In this document: piece by piece, positions 23,334 through 34,389 of the stretch
Layout of the letters: each line of letters starts with the position of its first letter
Position numbering within the stretch: position 1 is the first letter of the stretch
Source of the DNA: Adineta ricciae
Lineage: Eukaryota > Rotifera > Eurotatoria > Adinetida > Adinetidae
DNA length: 64,000 bases
NCBI GenBank assembly: GCA_905250025.1
Contig: CAJNOJ010000139.1
Span: 124,001 to 188,000, forward strand
Direction of reading: 5' to 3'
Position numbers and translations under genes: made by a program
Notes under the pieces: generated by a model
Database searches by the model: none
What the model saw: only the letters and a program-made list of their open reading frames with translations
What the model was told of the DNA's origin: nothing

Positions 23334-23494
23334 TTGACTAAAAGTATAGAACAGAAAAGAAATGCAATGACATCGAGTTTTATAATGTCGAACTGTGACG
23401 TCAATGGCATTGCCTACGTCAACGAATAACGCACGCGTTTGTTTGATTTTTCAAACAAAACATGCTTAGTTTGTACTGTGCGCTCTCTTAGTTT

Positions 23495-25900
23495 TTATTC
23501 ATCGACACGTTGGATTAATACATAGAAAAGAAATAAATAAACTTGAATCGCATCGAAAGCAATGGTCGTTTGACCAGCAGTATTCGATGTAGGTTCCAAT
23601 GTTGATGAGGTCGTTGTTTGATTAGTCTTTGTCTGAATAACCGATTGAATCCAATCATGATAGAATGAGAGTCGTGTATAGATCCCTGGATTGTTTGCAT
23701 GAGCACATTGCTGACCGAAACTAACAATACCCACTTGTTCCCAGTGGTCGCCAAGCCATTGATGTATCGGACCACCACTGTCACCTGATTAGAATGAAAA
23801 AAGATCGATTTTGATTGAACTGAACTTTCAATGTCAACTGACCTTGACAGGAATCTTTTCCACCGCCATCAACCATGGCACAAAACTGTCGATCAATGTC
23901 AAAGATCGAATTTGCGCATCGTTCATCATCGTTTGCGATTGCTTNACAATACCCACTTGTTCCCAGTGGTCGCCAAGCCATTGATGTATCGGACCACCAC
24001 TGTCACCTGATTAGAATGAAAAAAGATCGATTTTGATTGAACTGAACTTTCAATGTCAACTGACCTTGACAGGAATCTTTTCCACCGCCATCAACCATGG
24101 CACAAAACTGTCGATCAATGTCAAAGATCGAATTTGCGCATCGTTCATCATCGTTTGCGATTGCTTTCACACGTACTTGTCGTAATTTCTTCGGACGACC
24201 ATGTCCCCAAGCTAATGTTCCCCACCCAATTACTGCTAACCGTGTATCAAGAGCTGGATAATCTGTACCCTACATTTGAGCTGGCAAGCACGTCAAACCA
24301 GCATAAGTTTCAGGCGAAGTCAGATTAGCTGGAGGTGATATTCGTATCAAAGCAATATCATTGATATGTTTCGGTGGAGGTACATAATCAGGATGTGAAA
24401 TAACTTCGACGATAGAAACGATCTGTGGAGATGGCAAATCTTCATCATGATCTCCAATATGAATAGTAACTTGTGTATGAAAGCCTGGCTTAGGTAAACA
24501 GTGCGCAGCTGTTAGCACCCATTCAGAATTGACGAGAGATCCACCGCACGCATGGCCTAGAGGTGGAGCACGAAGTGAAACGATCCATGGCCAACTGTGT
24601 GGCTGTGCAGTCTCACCACCGACTATACGGCTGTCGAGTGAGGATGGTTCGTCATGAAAAACAACTGGAACAGACGAACATCCACATGAATAACTTGTAT
24701 TGCATACAAATGAAATAGGAGGTCCTAGCACCTCGGGTGGTATAGTAATTGGTGATGTTGGAGCTGGAGTTGGTATTGTCGGTATAGGTACAGGCGTTGG
24801 TGGTGGATTGTTTAAGATTGACCAGATCCACTCAGCATACGGCGCAACTCGAGTGAATAGACCTTCTGTAGTACATTTAGTTCGATGACCTATAATGCCC
24901 ACAAGTTCATATTGTTGATTTTCATTCGAATAAACCATCAATGGACCACCCATATCATCTAGATAGAAATATGTTTTATATTTATACAAGACATAACTAT
25001 AGTTGAATATATACTTCGACAAGTACCTAGAATGGAGAACGATTTAGACTTGGATCAAGGAGAAAATATTTCGTTTACCACTAGCACAAAGCTGCGTCGT
25101 TGCATTTTTCAATTTAGTCGTTGTACATTCGACATTCTCTTGAATACTGACTTGATGCAAAGTCGTTGTTACTGGTGTATGATTCGTATTCATCCATCCG
25201 ACTGCTACCAGATTCATACTTTCCACTGATGTTAAGTTCGATAGTATAATCGGTGAAATATTTGTCGTATTGAAGTCAAATGGTGGATATACTCGTACCA
25301 ATGCAATATCATTGAGATGATCATCAGTCGTATAGTTCGGATGTTGAATTAAATGCGAAATCGCAGTCGTTTGCACAGCTGTGTCGTTATCGAGTTTATG
25401 GAGACCTGCGGTGACTGTGTAATATTGAGTGAGGTATGCTGAATTCTCAAAGCAACTCGCCGAAGTTAAAAGAAATATATCGGAAATAATAGTGCCACTA
25501 CATGTTCGTTTCATGATATTCATAAAATTAAAACGTAAGANNNNNNNNNNNNNNNNNNNNNNNNNNNNNNNNNNNNNNNNNNNNNNNNNNNNNNNNNNNN
25601 NNNNNNNTTATCGAGTTTATGGAGACCTGCGGTGACTGTGTAATATTGAGTGAGGTATGCTGAATTCTCAAAGCAACTCGCCGAAGTTAAAAGAAATATA
25701 TCGGAAATAATAGTGCCACTACATGTTCGTTTCATGATATTCATAAAATTAAAACGTAAGAAAACCGTCCAAGGAAATGAATGAGGAATAACTTCGGAAC
25801 CATTGAATATTCTTTCTTGAATTTCTTTACATGAACTACTCTGAATGAACACGAAAAGTAAAAGTATTGAAAAGATCTGTCGAAGACTGGATTTGATCAT
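23495..25900 (-). CDS. secreted tandem serine protease: pseudoprotease + trypsin domain (copy 2)
   Basis: ATG at 25900 with a signal peptide ([15 protein letters not shown]). Exons: 25900-25079 (interrupted by an assembly gap and a repeated 154-bp overlap), a 12-nt microexon 25026-25015, 24958-24065, and 23784-23495. Spliced length is 599 codons and stays in frame. Domain 1 (RIFNGSEV) has TSASCF where the catalytic His should be, keeps NDIALVRV (Asp), and has NDMGGP for GDSGGP (Ser to Met). Its pocket Asp is also lost, so it is a pseudoprotease. After a Pro/Thr linker, domain 2 (RIVGGETAQ) keeps [19 protein letters not shown] and GDSGGP, the full triad plus the trypsin-type pocket Asp. The tail is Thr-rich with a hydrophobic end, possibly a GPI or TM anchor. 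An in-frame TAG at 24270-24272 lies between LPAQM and GTDYP, so this allele may be truncated before the catalytic Ser unless the base call is wrong. Confidence 0.8.
23945..23945. other. single-N junction with 221-bp unmerged overlap
   Basis: 23724-23944 and 23946-24166 read as identical, so the protease exon appears twice. This is an unmerged contig overlap rather than a biological duplication. Confidence 0.9.
25541..25607. other. 67-N gap with 154-bp unmerged overlap
   Basis: 25387-25540 and 25608-25761 are the same sequence on either side of the N run, inside the first protease exon. Confidence 0.9.
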
Positions 25901-26819
25901 TGGGTTTGTTGTGTAGAGTGAAGAAGTCGAAGGTTTAGTTTGCACCGAGATTCATGATGATAAGAAAGACAAGAACAAAAAATGAGTAAGTCAGATGATA
26001 AGCATGTTTTCAAGAGACTGAGAAGTATGATGGTGTCTTTTTCGATTAGTTATAGACTATATGCATTTGAATAACACCAAATATTTGCATTTAGGTAAGA
26101 TTTCATATTGAGAAGGTTTTGTGACAGATTTATGATAAATTTAATACGCACATCAATAAATTCTCAACAATTTATCTAGTACAATTTTGCTCGAGACAGC
26201 ACATAATGAGAAATATCAAATTTTGGTTGTTTTTTTTCAGAACGACGTTGGCATACTGTAAACTTCAGGAGAAACTATCTAAAATAAATAGCGTTTTCAA
26301 GGCGAGCGCGCTGATCTATTCAATGGTGATTGAATGAAACCAGTGGAAACAGCTGACTCATCTTTGTTAGTTACTTTCGTTCGATCACCCAGAAGTATTC
26401 TGCAAATCAAAAGTTTGTTAGCCTGCTACATGTTCGAAGTCCATTGATTGATCAAAAAAAATAATATGAAACTAAACGGTATCCTTTTGTCTAAAGCTCG
26501 ACTGTCACGAAGCTGATTTGTTTAATATTTGATAGATTTATTTCACATGAACTTCTATTCTCTTCCGAGCAAACAACCGAGTTTTAGTTTTTCATTTTTA
26601 TCTGCAGTTGGCACAGTTTCTCACTTATGTAGAATCGGTATGCACATAGTGATGTTCCGACACAGCATAGGTGTTAATAAAACTCGAGATGATCATACAT
26701 CAAACTTTCTCGCTTTTTTCAACAATCGCTGAAAACCAAATGTCAGTTTGAATATCTACCCACAGGTGAGCTATTTTTGATTTACTATATTCTTTACTTT
26801 TACGAAATTTTCAGCCATT

Positions 26820-27850
26820 AAAAGACTTATTACTACATTTTGATTGGCTTTCCTCGTCGCCGAGAATAGGGTGTGTCCGAAAATACAAGAGTTCAAATTA
26901 GAAATCTCATTTTATTTGAAGTAAAAACATAAAACATGTCATCTGGAAAACTTAATGGTATTGGCATGTTAAAAGAAATTGATTTTGCATTTAAACATTT
27001 TTTACGTTTAAGTCATCTGGAAATAGTTGTTGATCTGATGGTTTTCGATGAACCAGTCAATGGGAGAATACTATCAAACAACATACGCCGTACTTCAAAA
27101 CTTTGAAGTTTTTTTTAATATGCAAAGTCTTCGTCAGAACCGCAAACTATATCGTGTCATTTACAAATGATGACTTTTGGTTGATTAAAAACAATGATTT
27201 GTTAATTTTGATTCTTCATCTACAGCTCCTTATCCTCATATATGCAATACCTTGTGTTGCAAACGCGTTAGAATACAATGATGTGCTTCGTAGAAAATCT
27301 ATATTAACAGGATCGCAAATAATAATTTCTATTAAAGAATTGGAATTGCGTGAACTTCGAGCCGTAGATTTTCTTTTTTATCCATTCAGCATTTTATTAA
27401 TGTGTAAACATTAACTGTAATGCATTATCCGCAAAATATAACGTATGAGCAAACGAATGCATTTATAAATATGCCATCAGTTAAGCATTTCGCATGTCTC
27501 TATTCAGGTATGTCATTATGATTATTTAAAAGAAATCAAACAAACTCCGAGAAGTGTTCGTAAATATTTGAAAAAGATCAAATCATTAAAAGTGGCATGG
27601 TATAAAAAGCACAGATGGTCTTCTTAAGCCGGCAGTATTTCGAACATTTACCGTTATCATCCAAACATCGAAGACTTAACTACTATAAGTCGAACATCTA
27701 TATGGGGTTTAGCCAGTTTATTACTTCGTTTGGAATATTTCTCGTTTTTAAAAACGACATGTTATGATCTGCGAGAATTGGCTTCTCATGAAGATCTTCG
27801 CACATGGTATCTCAACTATAATGTAAGAATACGAAAACAACTTGTCTATA
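26820..27850 (+). pseudogene. F-box/LRR-type relic, copy 1
   Basis: Pieces of a leucine-rich protein are readable in changing frames: EIDFAFKHF..RLSHLEIVVD, EYNDVLRRKSILT, ELELRELRAVDF, and ASLLLRLEYFSFLKT near 27710-27760. The style matches bdelloid F-box/LRR proteins, but no F-box, start or continuous frame is present. The 5' half of the LRR part lacks a segment that is still present in the copy at 32100-33190. Confidence 0.5.
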
Positions 27851-29404
27851 AACAATCCGAGGATATCATTTGCATATGGGCTCTTTAATTTAATCAATTG
27901 AAGCACCAAGATACGTGTATGAATAAACATATTGGTTTATCTGTATGATTTTTTCATCTTTCTTTCATTTAGCAAACTCAAGTTACACACCCTCATCCTC
28001 AAGAAAAATTCCTTTACTGCAAATAATAGTTAGCCATAGCATAATTCCATATTTCAACTGTTAACACAGTGGCGAATTTGCGACACTCACGTGAGGTTTC
28101 CTCCGCGAGAGATTTATACTCGTGAACGGTCATCGTCATACCATTCAGTCTTCGCTTCATTTGATTATGATCTGGACTTCGGTTTTTCGCAGTTAGCAAC
28201 AGATACTTGAAGTGAACTAAGTGTGGAATTATAGTTTCTTACAAATAAGCACACAGAGAAACCACTGCATATGGGCAGAATGTCAGACCTGGTGCGATCA
28301 GATGCTGTTTCATATGCCGAACAAAACCGCTCAATGGTGTATTGTCATAGCCGGACAAAAAGTCGTTTCTTTCGCTTTATTAATATCAAATGCACTTCTC
28401 CACTAGTGACACCTTTATCTCTACGCCTCGAAAAAGAAATTTCTAAAACTTTTTTCACAGAAAGGATTATCTCGCTCTTTTATGAGTTTCTGCGACAAGT
28501 TTATGGTGAGAATGTAGCTATTTAATTAATGGTGCATCATGAAAGAGTTTACTACCAAAGAAAGTAGAATGAATATATATGAATTAACACCATGATGCAC
28601 GAATGTTTTCTCTCTCGAATCCATGTTTCTAAAAACTTGCTCCCATTAAAAATTACATCATTCGCTTCTGCATTAAACAGAGAATTTTTTAACATTTAAA
28701 GTTCATGAAAATAGTTTTTCGAGGCAAAGTGCATAGGCAGGACTAAAATTTGCCTATAAAAGGGTGAGTCATTGACGCTGTGACAACTTACCATTTCAAC
28801 GTAATATGTAAATCGAAGTTCACTTATTACTGAAATTCTTGAGATAATAAGCGTTTCTTCGAATGAGACTCTTAGTCATGCTTGCACATTATCCTATTTG
28901 GAGGAGTATCGGTTTTAACGTTGTGCACCTTCTTTCTTTCGTTCTTCCCTTCACATAAAGAAATGGGCAAAAATAGGTGCTATACCTATCCAAGTGATGT
29001 AAAGCGTATTTTCAATGTTGATTTGTTTACTTTTATATACGTGCTTTTCTGTGTTGACTAAAAACTTGTGACATATCAATACGTAAATATTGAATCAATG
29101 ACAGTTACTTGAATTTCTTACTCAAAACTAGAATTGAGTTAGTAGGTTTTAGATGAAGTATAAACTCGAACAGTTAAATGTAGTTCTCTTGGGTTTGATA
29201 GTGAAGTAAGTAATCTGCTCTTATTTCATTTTGCATCATTATGATCACTTTGAACTACATGATGTTTGATGTGAAAGAGTAAGACGCAATGTGCAAAGCG
29301 AGTATTACTATTTCATATTGTTCAACAGAAAAATTTTAATAATTCTTTTTACCTATGTGTTTTCAGATAATCATTTATCGAGTTATTATGCAGCACTGTC
29401 GACT
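27851..29404. other. intergenic plus 5' leader of the 644-aa protein gene
   Basis: No gene supported. A minus frame at 28014-28199 is broken by a 2-bp indel in the homologous copy. Near the right end a GTAAGT donor (29206) and a TTTTCAG acceptor (29366) outline a ~161-nt 5'-UTR intron just before the ATG at 29405. The same sites occur about 4,985 bp downstream in the other copy. Confidence 0.5.
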
Positions 29405-30855
29405 ATGAACAGAAGTGTCTATATCAATTTGTGTACTTGGCTTGGAATAGCTGTTTTTGGTTCTTTATGTGAGATCATGACTGATCAAAGCAATCATGAT
29501 ATTGCGGCGATAAACGATCAAATCTTTATCTTTCAAAATAAGATCGTTACTCTCTGGAAACACATAGATAGAACTACACTTCCCACTACAAATAAACTCC
29601 AACAGCTATTGGATCGCATGGATAGCCGGTGTCCTGTGGAGCACATTTGCTTATCATATGAGCTGGACGATATAACTTTTACTACTCGTCAGTATCATAC
29701 TTTTTTAGAAAAGTATTTGAGTGAGTATCGTAATTTGTCAACGACGCTGACTTTTGAATCAGAGAGCGATGATTCAATTGGCGGTTGTTTGCAGAAAGGA
29801 AATTTTTCGTGTGCTAGTAAGAGTGTCAATGTATGGCTTCAATCTTTCAAAAAGTCTTCATCCGAATATTATTCCTCTAATGGATATATACACGTTATGC
29901 TCCAGGAACAGACAATATTTTATTACAATGCCGATATTGAAGTATTCAAATGGTTTGGAATTTATTTCATTGCTTTAATGTTATTTACATTTCTACTAGC
30001 ATGCACTCTAACTTTTCTATGTTGGAGTTTCTGTTTGAACAGGAAAGTATTTGACTTTCTGAAAAGGTTTGATCGGATTCCATTATCAAGTAATTGTGAT
30101 AGTAATAATTCCAGACGACAAGATAATTATAGTACAGTACAACAAAAAACGCTCGACAATAGATATGAATTATTCAAAACTAGCCCATTTGCCAATAAAG
30201 TACGTATATACACCATGAACAAAATCGTAACAAGTCCTATACTGTTCTATGCTATTGTTGGAACCGTAATTTGGATCGTTTCGTTGTTGGCGCTAATGAC
30301 TCCTCTCCATCGGTGGGATTCTTCCATATTTTACTATTCGATGCGCATCCGATCTAACTGGTATCCAGAAGCTACAGCAATGGTACAGAAAGTGAAGACT
30401 GATGCCGACTATTTACATTCCAAAACTAAGGAGATAGTTAACTTATTGGAAGAGATGAGCATTTACGTGAGTGTTTGTCAAAAGAAATCAATTCGAGCAG
30501 TTGTGAACACAATAGAAATCGCTATTGTTGGTATGCTTTCACAAATAAATGTAGAAATGCAAAACGTATCTGTCTCAATCGAAAAATCAATATCAAAGTT
30601 ACGACGAGCACATGGGTATTTAGATGAAAATCTGGCAATCACTGAACAATTTACTGATTCTTTTAAACTTCTAACCGAAGTGAGCGTCGCTGTGGATATA
30701 GCTGAAGCTCTACAACACAGCCTTGCAATATCTATCATCTATCAACTAAAAATATTAACCCAGTTAACAAAAACAATTGGATCATTACACGTATTTACAG
30801 AAGAAAATAATTTAACCGTACATAACAACGTTGTTAAAAACTGCATAGACACTTT
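29405..30855 (+). CDS. multi-pass membrane protein of unknown family, copy 2 (3' end cut by N)
   Basis: Same gene as 34390-36324; 483 codons before the single N at 30856. It has an N-terminal hydrophobic segment (INLCTWLGIAVFGSLC), a Cys-containing ectodomain, TM2 near FGIYFIALMLFTFLLACTL and TM3 near ILFYAIVGTVIWIVSLLA. The rest of this copy reappears after the N at 37524 (37525-37826), leaving roughly 185 bp unsequenced. Confidence 0.7.
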
Positions 30856-30856
30856 N
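30856..30856. other. single-N junction, jump back ~5.2 kb
   Basis: Left of the N is the 644-aa protein gene (continuing as at ~35840). Right of it is the protease 5' exon homologous to 25641. Gene order repeats from there. Confidence 0.85.
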
Positions 30857-31116
30857 TAATATTGAGTGAGGTATGCTGAATTCTCAAAGCAACTCGCCGA
30901 AGTTAAAAGAAATATATCGGAAATAATAGTGCCACTACATGTTCGTTTCATGATATTCATAAAATTAAAACGTAAGACAATCGTCCACGGAAATGAATGA
31001 GGAATAACTTCGGAACCATTGAATATTCTTTCGTGAATTTCTTTACATGAACCACTCTGAATGAACGCGAAAAGTAAAAGTATTGAAAAGATCTGTCGAA
31101 GACTGGATTTGATCAT
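30857..31116 (-). CDS. tandem serine protease, 5' end only (copy 1)
   Basis: ATG at 31116. Signal peptide (FSILLLFAFIQSGSC), [15 protein letters not shown] and LLTSASCF, with the same His-to-Ser change as copy 2, then cut by the N. Pairs with the 3' end at 13669-14185. The shared His loss shows that domain 1 was already a pseudoprotease before the copies diverged. Confidence 0.75.
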
Positions 31117-32099
31117 TGGTTCGTTCTGTAGAGTAAAGAAGTAGAAAGTTTAGTTTGCACCGAGATTCATGATGATAAGAAAGACAACAACAAAAAATGA
31201 GTAAGTCAGATGATAAGCATGTTTTCAACAGACAGAGAAGTATGATGGTACCTTCTTCGATTACTCATACATTATATGCATTTGAATAACACCAACTATT
31301 TGCATTCAGGTAAGATTTCATATTGAGAAGGTTCTGTGACAGATTTATGATAAATTTGATACGCACATCAATAAATTCTCAACAGTTTATCTAGTACAAT
31401 TTTGCTCGAGACAGCACATAATGGGAAATATCAAATTTTGGTTGTTTTTTTTTCAGAACGACGTTGGCGTACTATAAACTTCAGGAGAAACTATCTGAAA
31501 TAAATAGCGTTTTCAAGGCAATCGCATTGATCTATTCAATAGTGATTGAATGAAACCAGTGAAAACAGCTGACTCATCTTTGTTAGTTACTTTCGTTCGA
31601 TCACCCATAAATATTCTGCAAATCAAAAGTCTGCTACATGTTCGAAGTCCACTGATTGATCGAAAAATAAAATGAAACTAAACGCTATCCTTTTGTCTAA
31701 AGTTCGACTGTCACGAAGTTGATTTGTTTAACATCTGATAGATTTATCTCACATGAACTTCTATTCCCTTCCGAGCAAACAACCGAGTTTTAGTTTTTCA
31801 TTTTTATCTCTAGTTGGCACAGTTTCTTACTTATGTAAAATCGATATGCACATAGTGATGTTCCGACATATCATAGGTGTTAATAAAACTCGAGATGATC
31901 ACATGTGAAACTCCAAGATTTCTCGCTTTTTTCAACGAAGAAAATCGCCGAAAACCAAATGCCAATTTGAACATCTACCCACAGTTGAGCTATTTTTGAT
32001 TTACTATCCTATTGATTCGTTGTATGCTAAACTCCAATCGTTATCATTGTATATGAAAACGATGCTGATCGATACACTGCTCTTGTTTTACTTTTACGA

Positions 32100-33190
32100 A
32101 ATTTTCAGCAATTAAAACACTTATTACGACATTTTGATTGGCTTTCATCGTCGCCGAGAAAAGATGCGTCGGAAAATACAAGAGTTCAAATTAGAAATCT
32201 CATTTTATTTGAAGTAAAAATATTAAAACATTTCATCTAGAAAATTTAATGGTATCGGCGTGTTAAAAGAAATTGATTTTCCATTCAAACATTTTTCACG
32301 TTTAACTCAACTGGAAATAGTTGATGATCTGGGGGTTTTCGATGAGCCAGTCAATAACGATCAATGGGAGAATACTATCAAACAACATACGCCGTAATTC
32401 AAAACTTTGAAGTTTTTTTTTAATATGCAAAGGCTTCGTCAGAACCGCAAACTATATCGCGTCATTTACAAGTGATGACTTTTGCTTGATTAAAAAACAA
32501 TGATTTGTTAATTTTGATTTTTCATCTACAGCTCCTTATCCTCATATATGCAATACCTTGTGTCGTTAGAATACAATGATGTGCTTCGTAGAAAATCTAT
32601 ATTAACAGCATCGCAAATAATAAATTCTATTCAAGAATTGGAATTGCGTGAACTTCGAGCTGTAGATTTTTTTTTAGCTATTCAACATTTTATTAATGTG
32701 CAAATATTAACTGTAATGCATTATCCACAAAATATAACGTATGAGCAAACGAATGCATTTATAAATATGCCATCAGTTAAGCATTTCACATGTCTCTATG
32801 GCATTGCTTGGAAATTGTTTTTTGATATATTAAAACATCATCCGACACAAGTCTCTATTCAGGTATGTCATTATGATTATTTAAAAGAAATCAAACAAAC
32901 TCCGAGAAGTGCTCGTAAATATTTGAAAAAGATCAAATCATTAAAAGTCGAAGGGTATAAAAAACACAGATGGTCTTCTTAAGCTGGCAGTATTTCGAAC
33001 ATTTACCGTTATCATCCAAACATCGAAGACTTAATTACTATAACTCGAACATCTATATGGGGTTTAGCCAGTTTATTACTTCGTTTGGAATATTTATCGT
33101 TTTTAAAAACGACATGTTATAATCTGCGAGAATTGACTTCACATGAAGATCTTCGCACATGGTATCTCAAATATGTTGTAATAACATTGG
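32100..33190 (+). pseudogene. F-box/LRR-type relic, copy 1 of the homologous pair
   Basis: Best-preserved stretch is 32548-32982 (144 codons from an ATG, after an acceptor-like tttcatctacag). It carries SIQELELRELRAVDF, NMPSVKHFTCLYGIAW, LKEIKQTPRSARKYL and KKIKSLKVEG, then stops. LRR-like peptides continue in another frame (HPNIEDLITITRTS, LLLRLEYLSFLKT, LRELTSHEDLRTW). Upstream pieces (RLTQLEIVDDLGVFDEP) carry a stop. No F-box was found. Confidence 0.5.
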
Positions 33191-34389
33191 TAGTGTGTGA
33201 AAAGTTCCTTTGCTGCAAATAATAGTTAGCCATAGCATAATTCCATGTTTCAACTATTAACACAGTGGTGAATTTGCGACACTCACATTAGGTTTCCTCC
33301 GCAAGAGGTTTATACTCGTGAACGGTCATCGTCATACTATTTAGTCTTCGCTTCATTTGATTATATGATCTGGACATCGGTTTTTCATAGTTAGCAACAG
33401 ATACTTGAAGTGAACTAAGTGTGGAATTATAGTTTCTTACATATAAGCACACAGAGAAACCATCTTAGTTTTAAAATTGACGATTTCACTGCATATGGAC
33501 AGAATGTCAGACCTGGTGCAATCAGATGCTGTTTCATATGTCGAACAAAACCGATTAAGATAAAAAAAGGCACCTTGTGAGACTCTTGATCATGAATCAA
33601 AGTGTTACGGAATAATTTTATCAATAACTATCTGAAAATATACAGAAATCTCGTATCTACACAGTTTCTACATTAACTTTTTCTTGACTAACAAAATGAA
33701 TTATTCAAATCAGTTTGTTCTTTCAAACGATGACTTTCGGCTTTTAACTAACAGTCATACCGTACAAAAGATCTGTTTTTCAACGTAATATGTAAATCGA
33801 AGTTCACTTATTACTGAAATTCTTGAGGTAATAAGCGTTTCTTCGAATGAGACTCTTAGTCATACTTGCACATTATCCTATTTGGAGGAGTATCGGTTTT
33901 AACGTTGTGCACCTTCTTTCTTTCGTTCTTCTCTTCACATAAAGAAATGGGAAAAAAACAGTTGCTATACTTATCCAAGTGATGTAAAGCGTATTTTCTA
34001 TGTTGATTTGTTTACTTTTATACACGTGCTTTTCTGTGTTGACTAAAAACCTGTGACATATCAATACGTAAATATTGAATCAATGGCAGTTACTTGAATA
34101 TCTTACTCAAAACTAGAATTAAGTTAGTAGGTTTTAGATGAAGTATAAACTCGAACACTTAAATTTAGTTCTCTTGGGTTTGATAGTGAAGTAAGTAATC
34201 TGCTCTTATTTCATTTTGCATCATTATGATCACTTTGCACTACATGATGTTTGATGTGAAAGAGTAAGACACAATGTGCAAAGCGAGTATTACTATTTCA
34301 CATTGTTCAACAGAAAAATTTTAATGATTCTTTTTGTCTATGTGTTTTCAGATAATCATTTATCGAGTTATTATGCAGCACTGTCGACT

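Noticed and set aside
3753..24006. Recent 10-kb tandem duplication of a gene cluster
   Set aside because: The boundary is a single N in mid-exon and pieces tile as two complete homologous copies, so haplotype interleaving explains it better.
28014..28199. Small minus-strand ORF between the F-box relic and the 644-aa gene
   Set aside because: The homologous copy has a frame-breaking indel and there is no recognisable motif.
34276..34389. Longer N-terminus for the 644-aa protein
   Set aside because: It needs a non-ATG start and lies across a TTTTCAG acceptor that pairs with an upstream GTAAGT donor. It is best read as intron.
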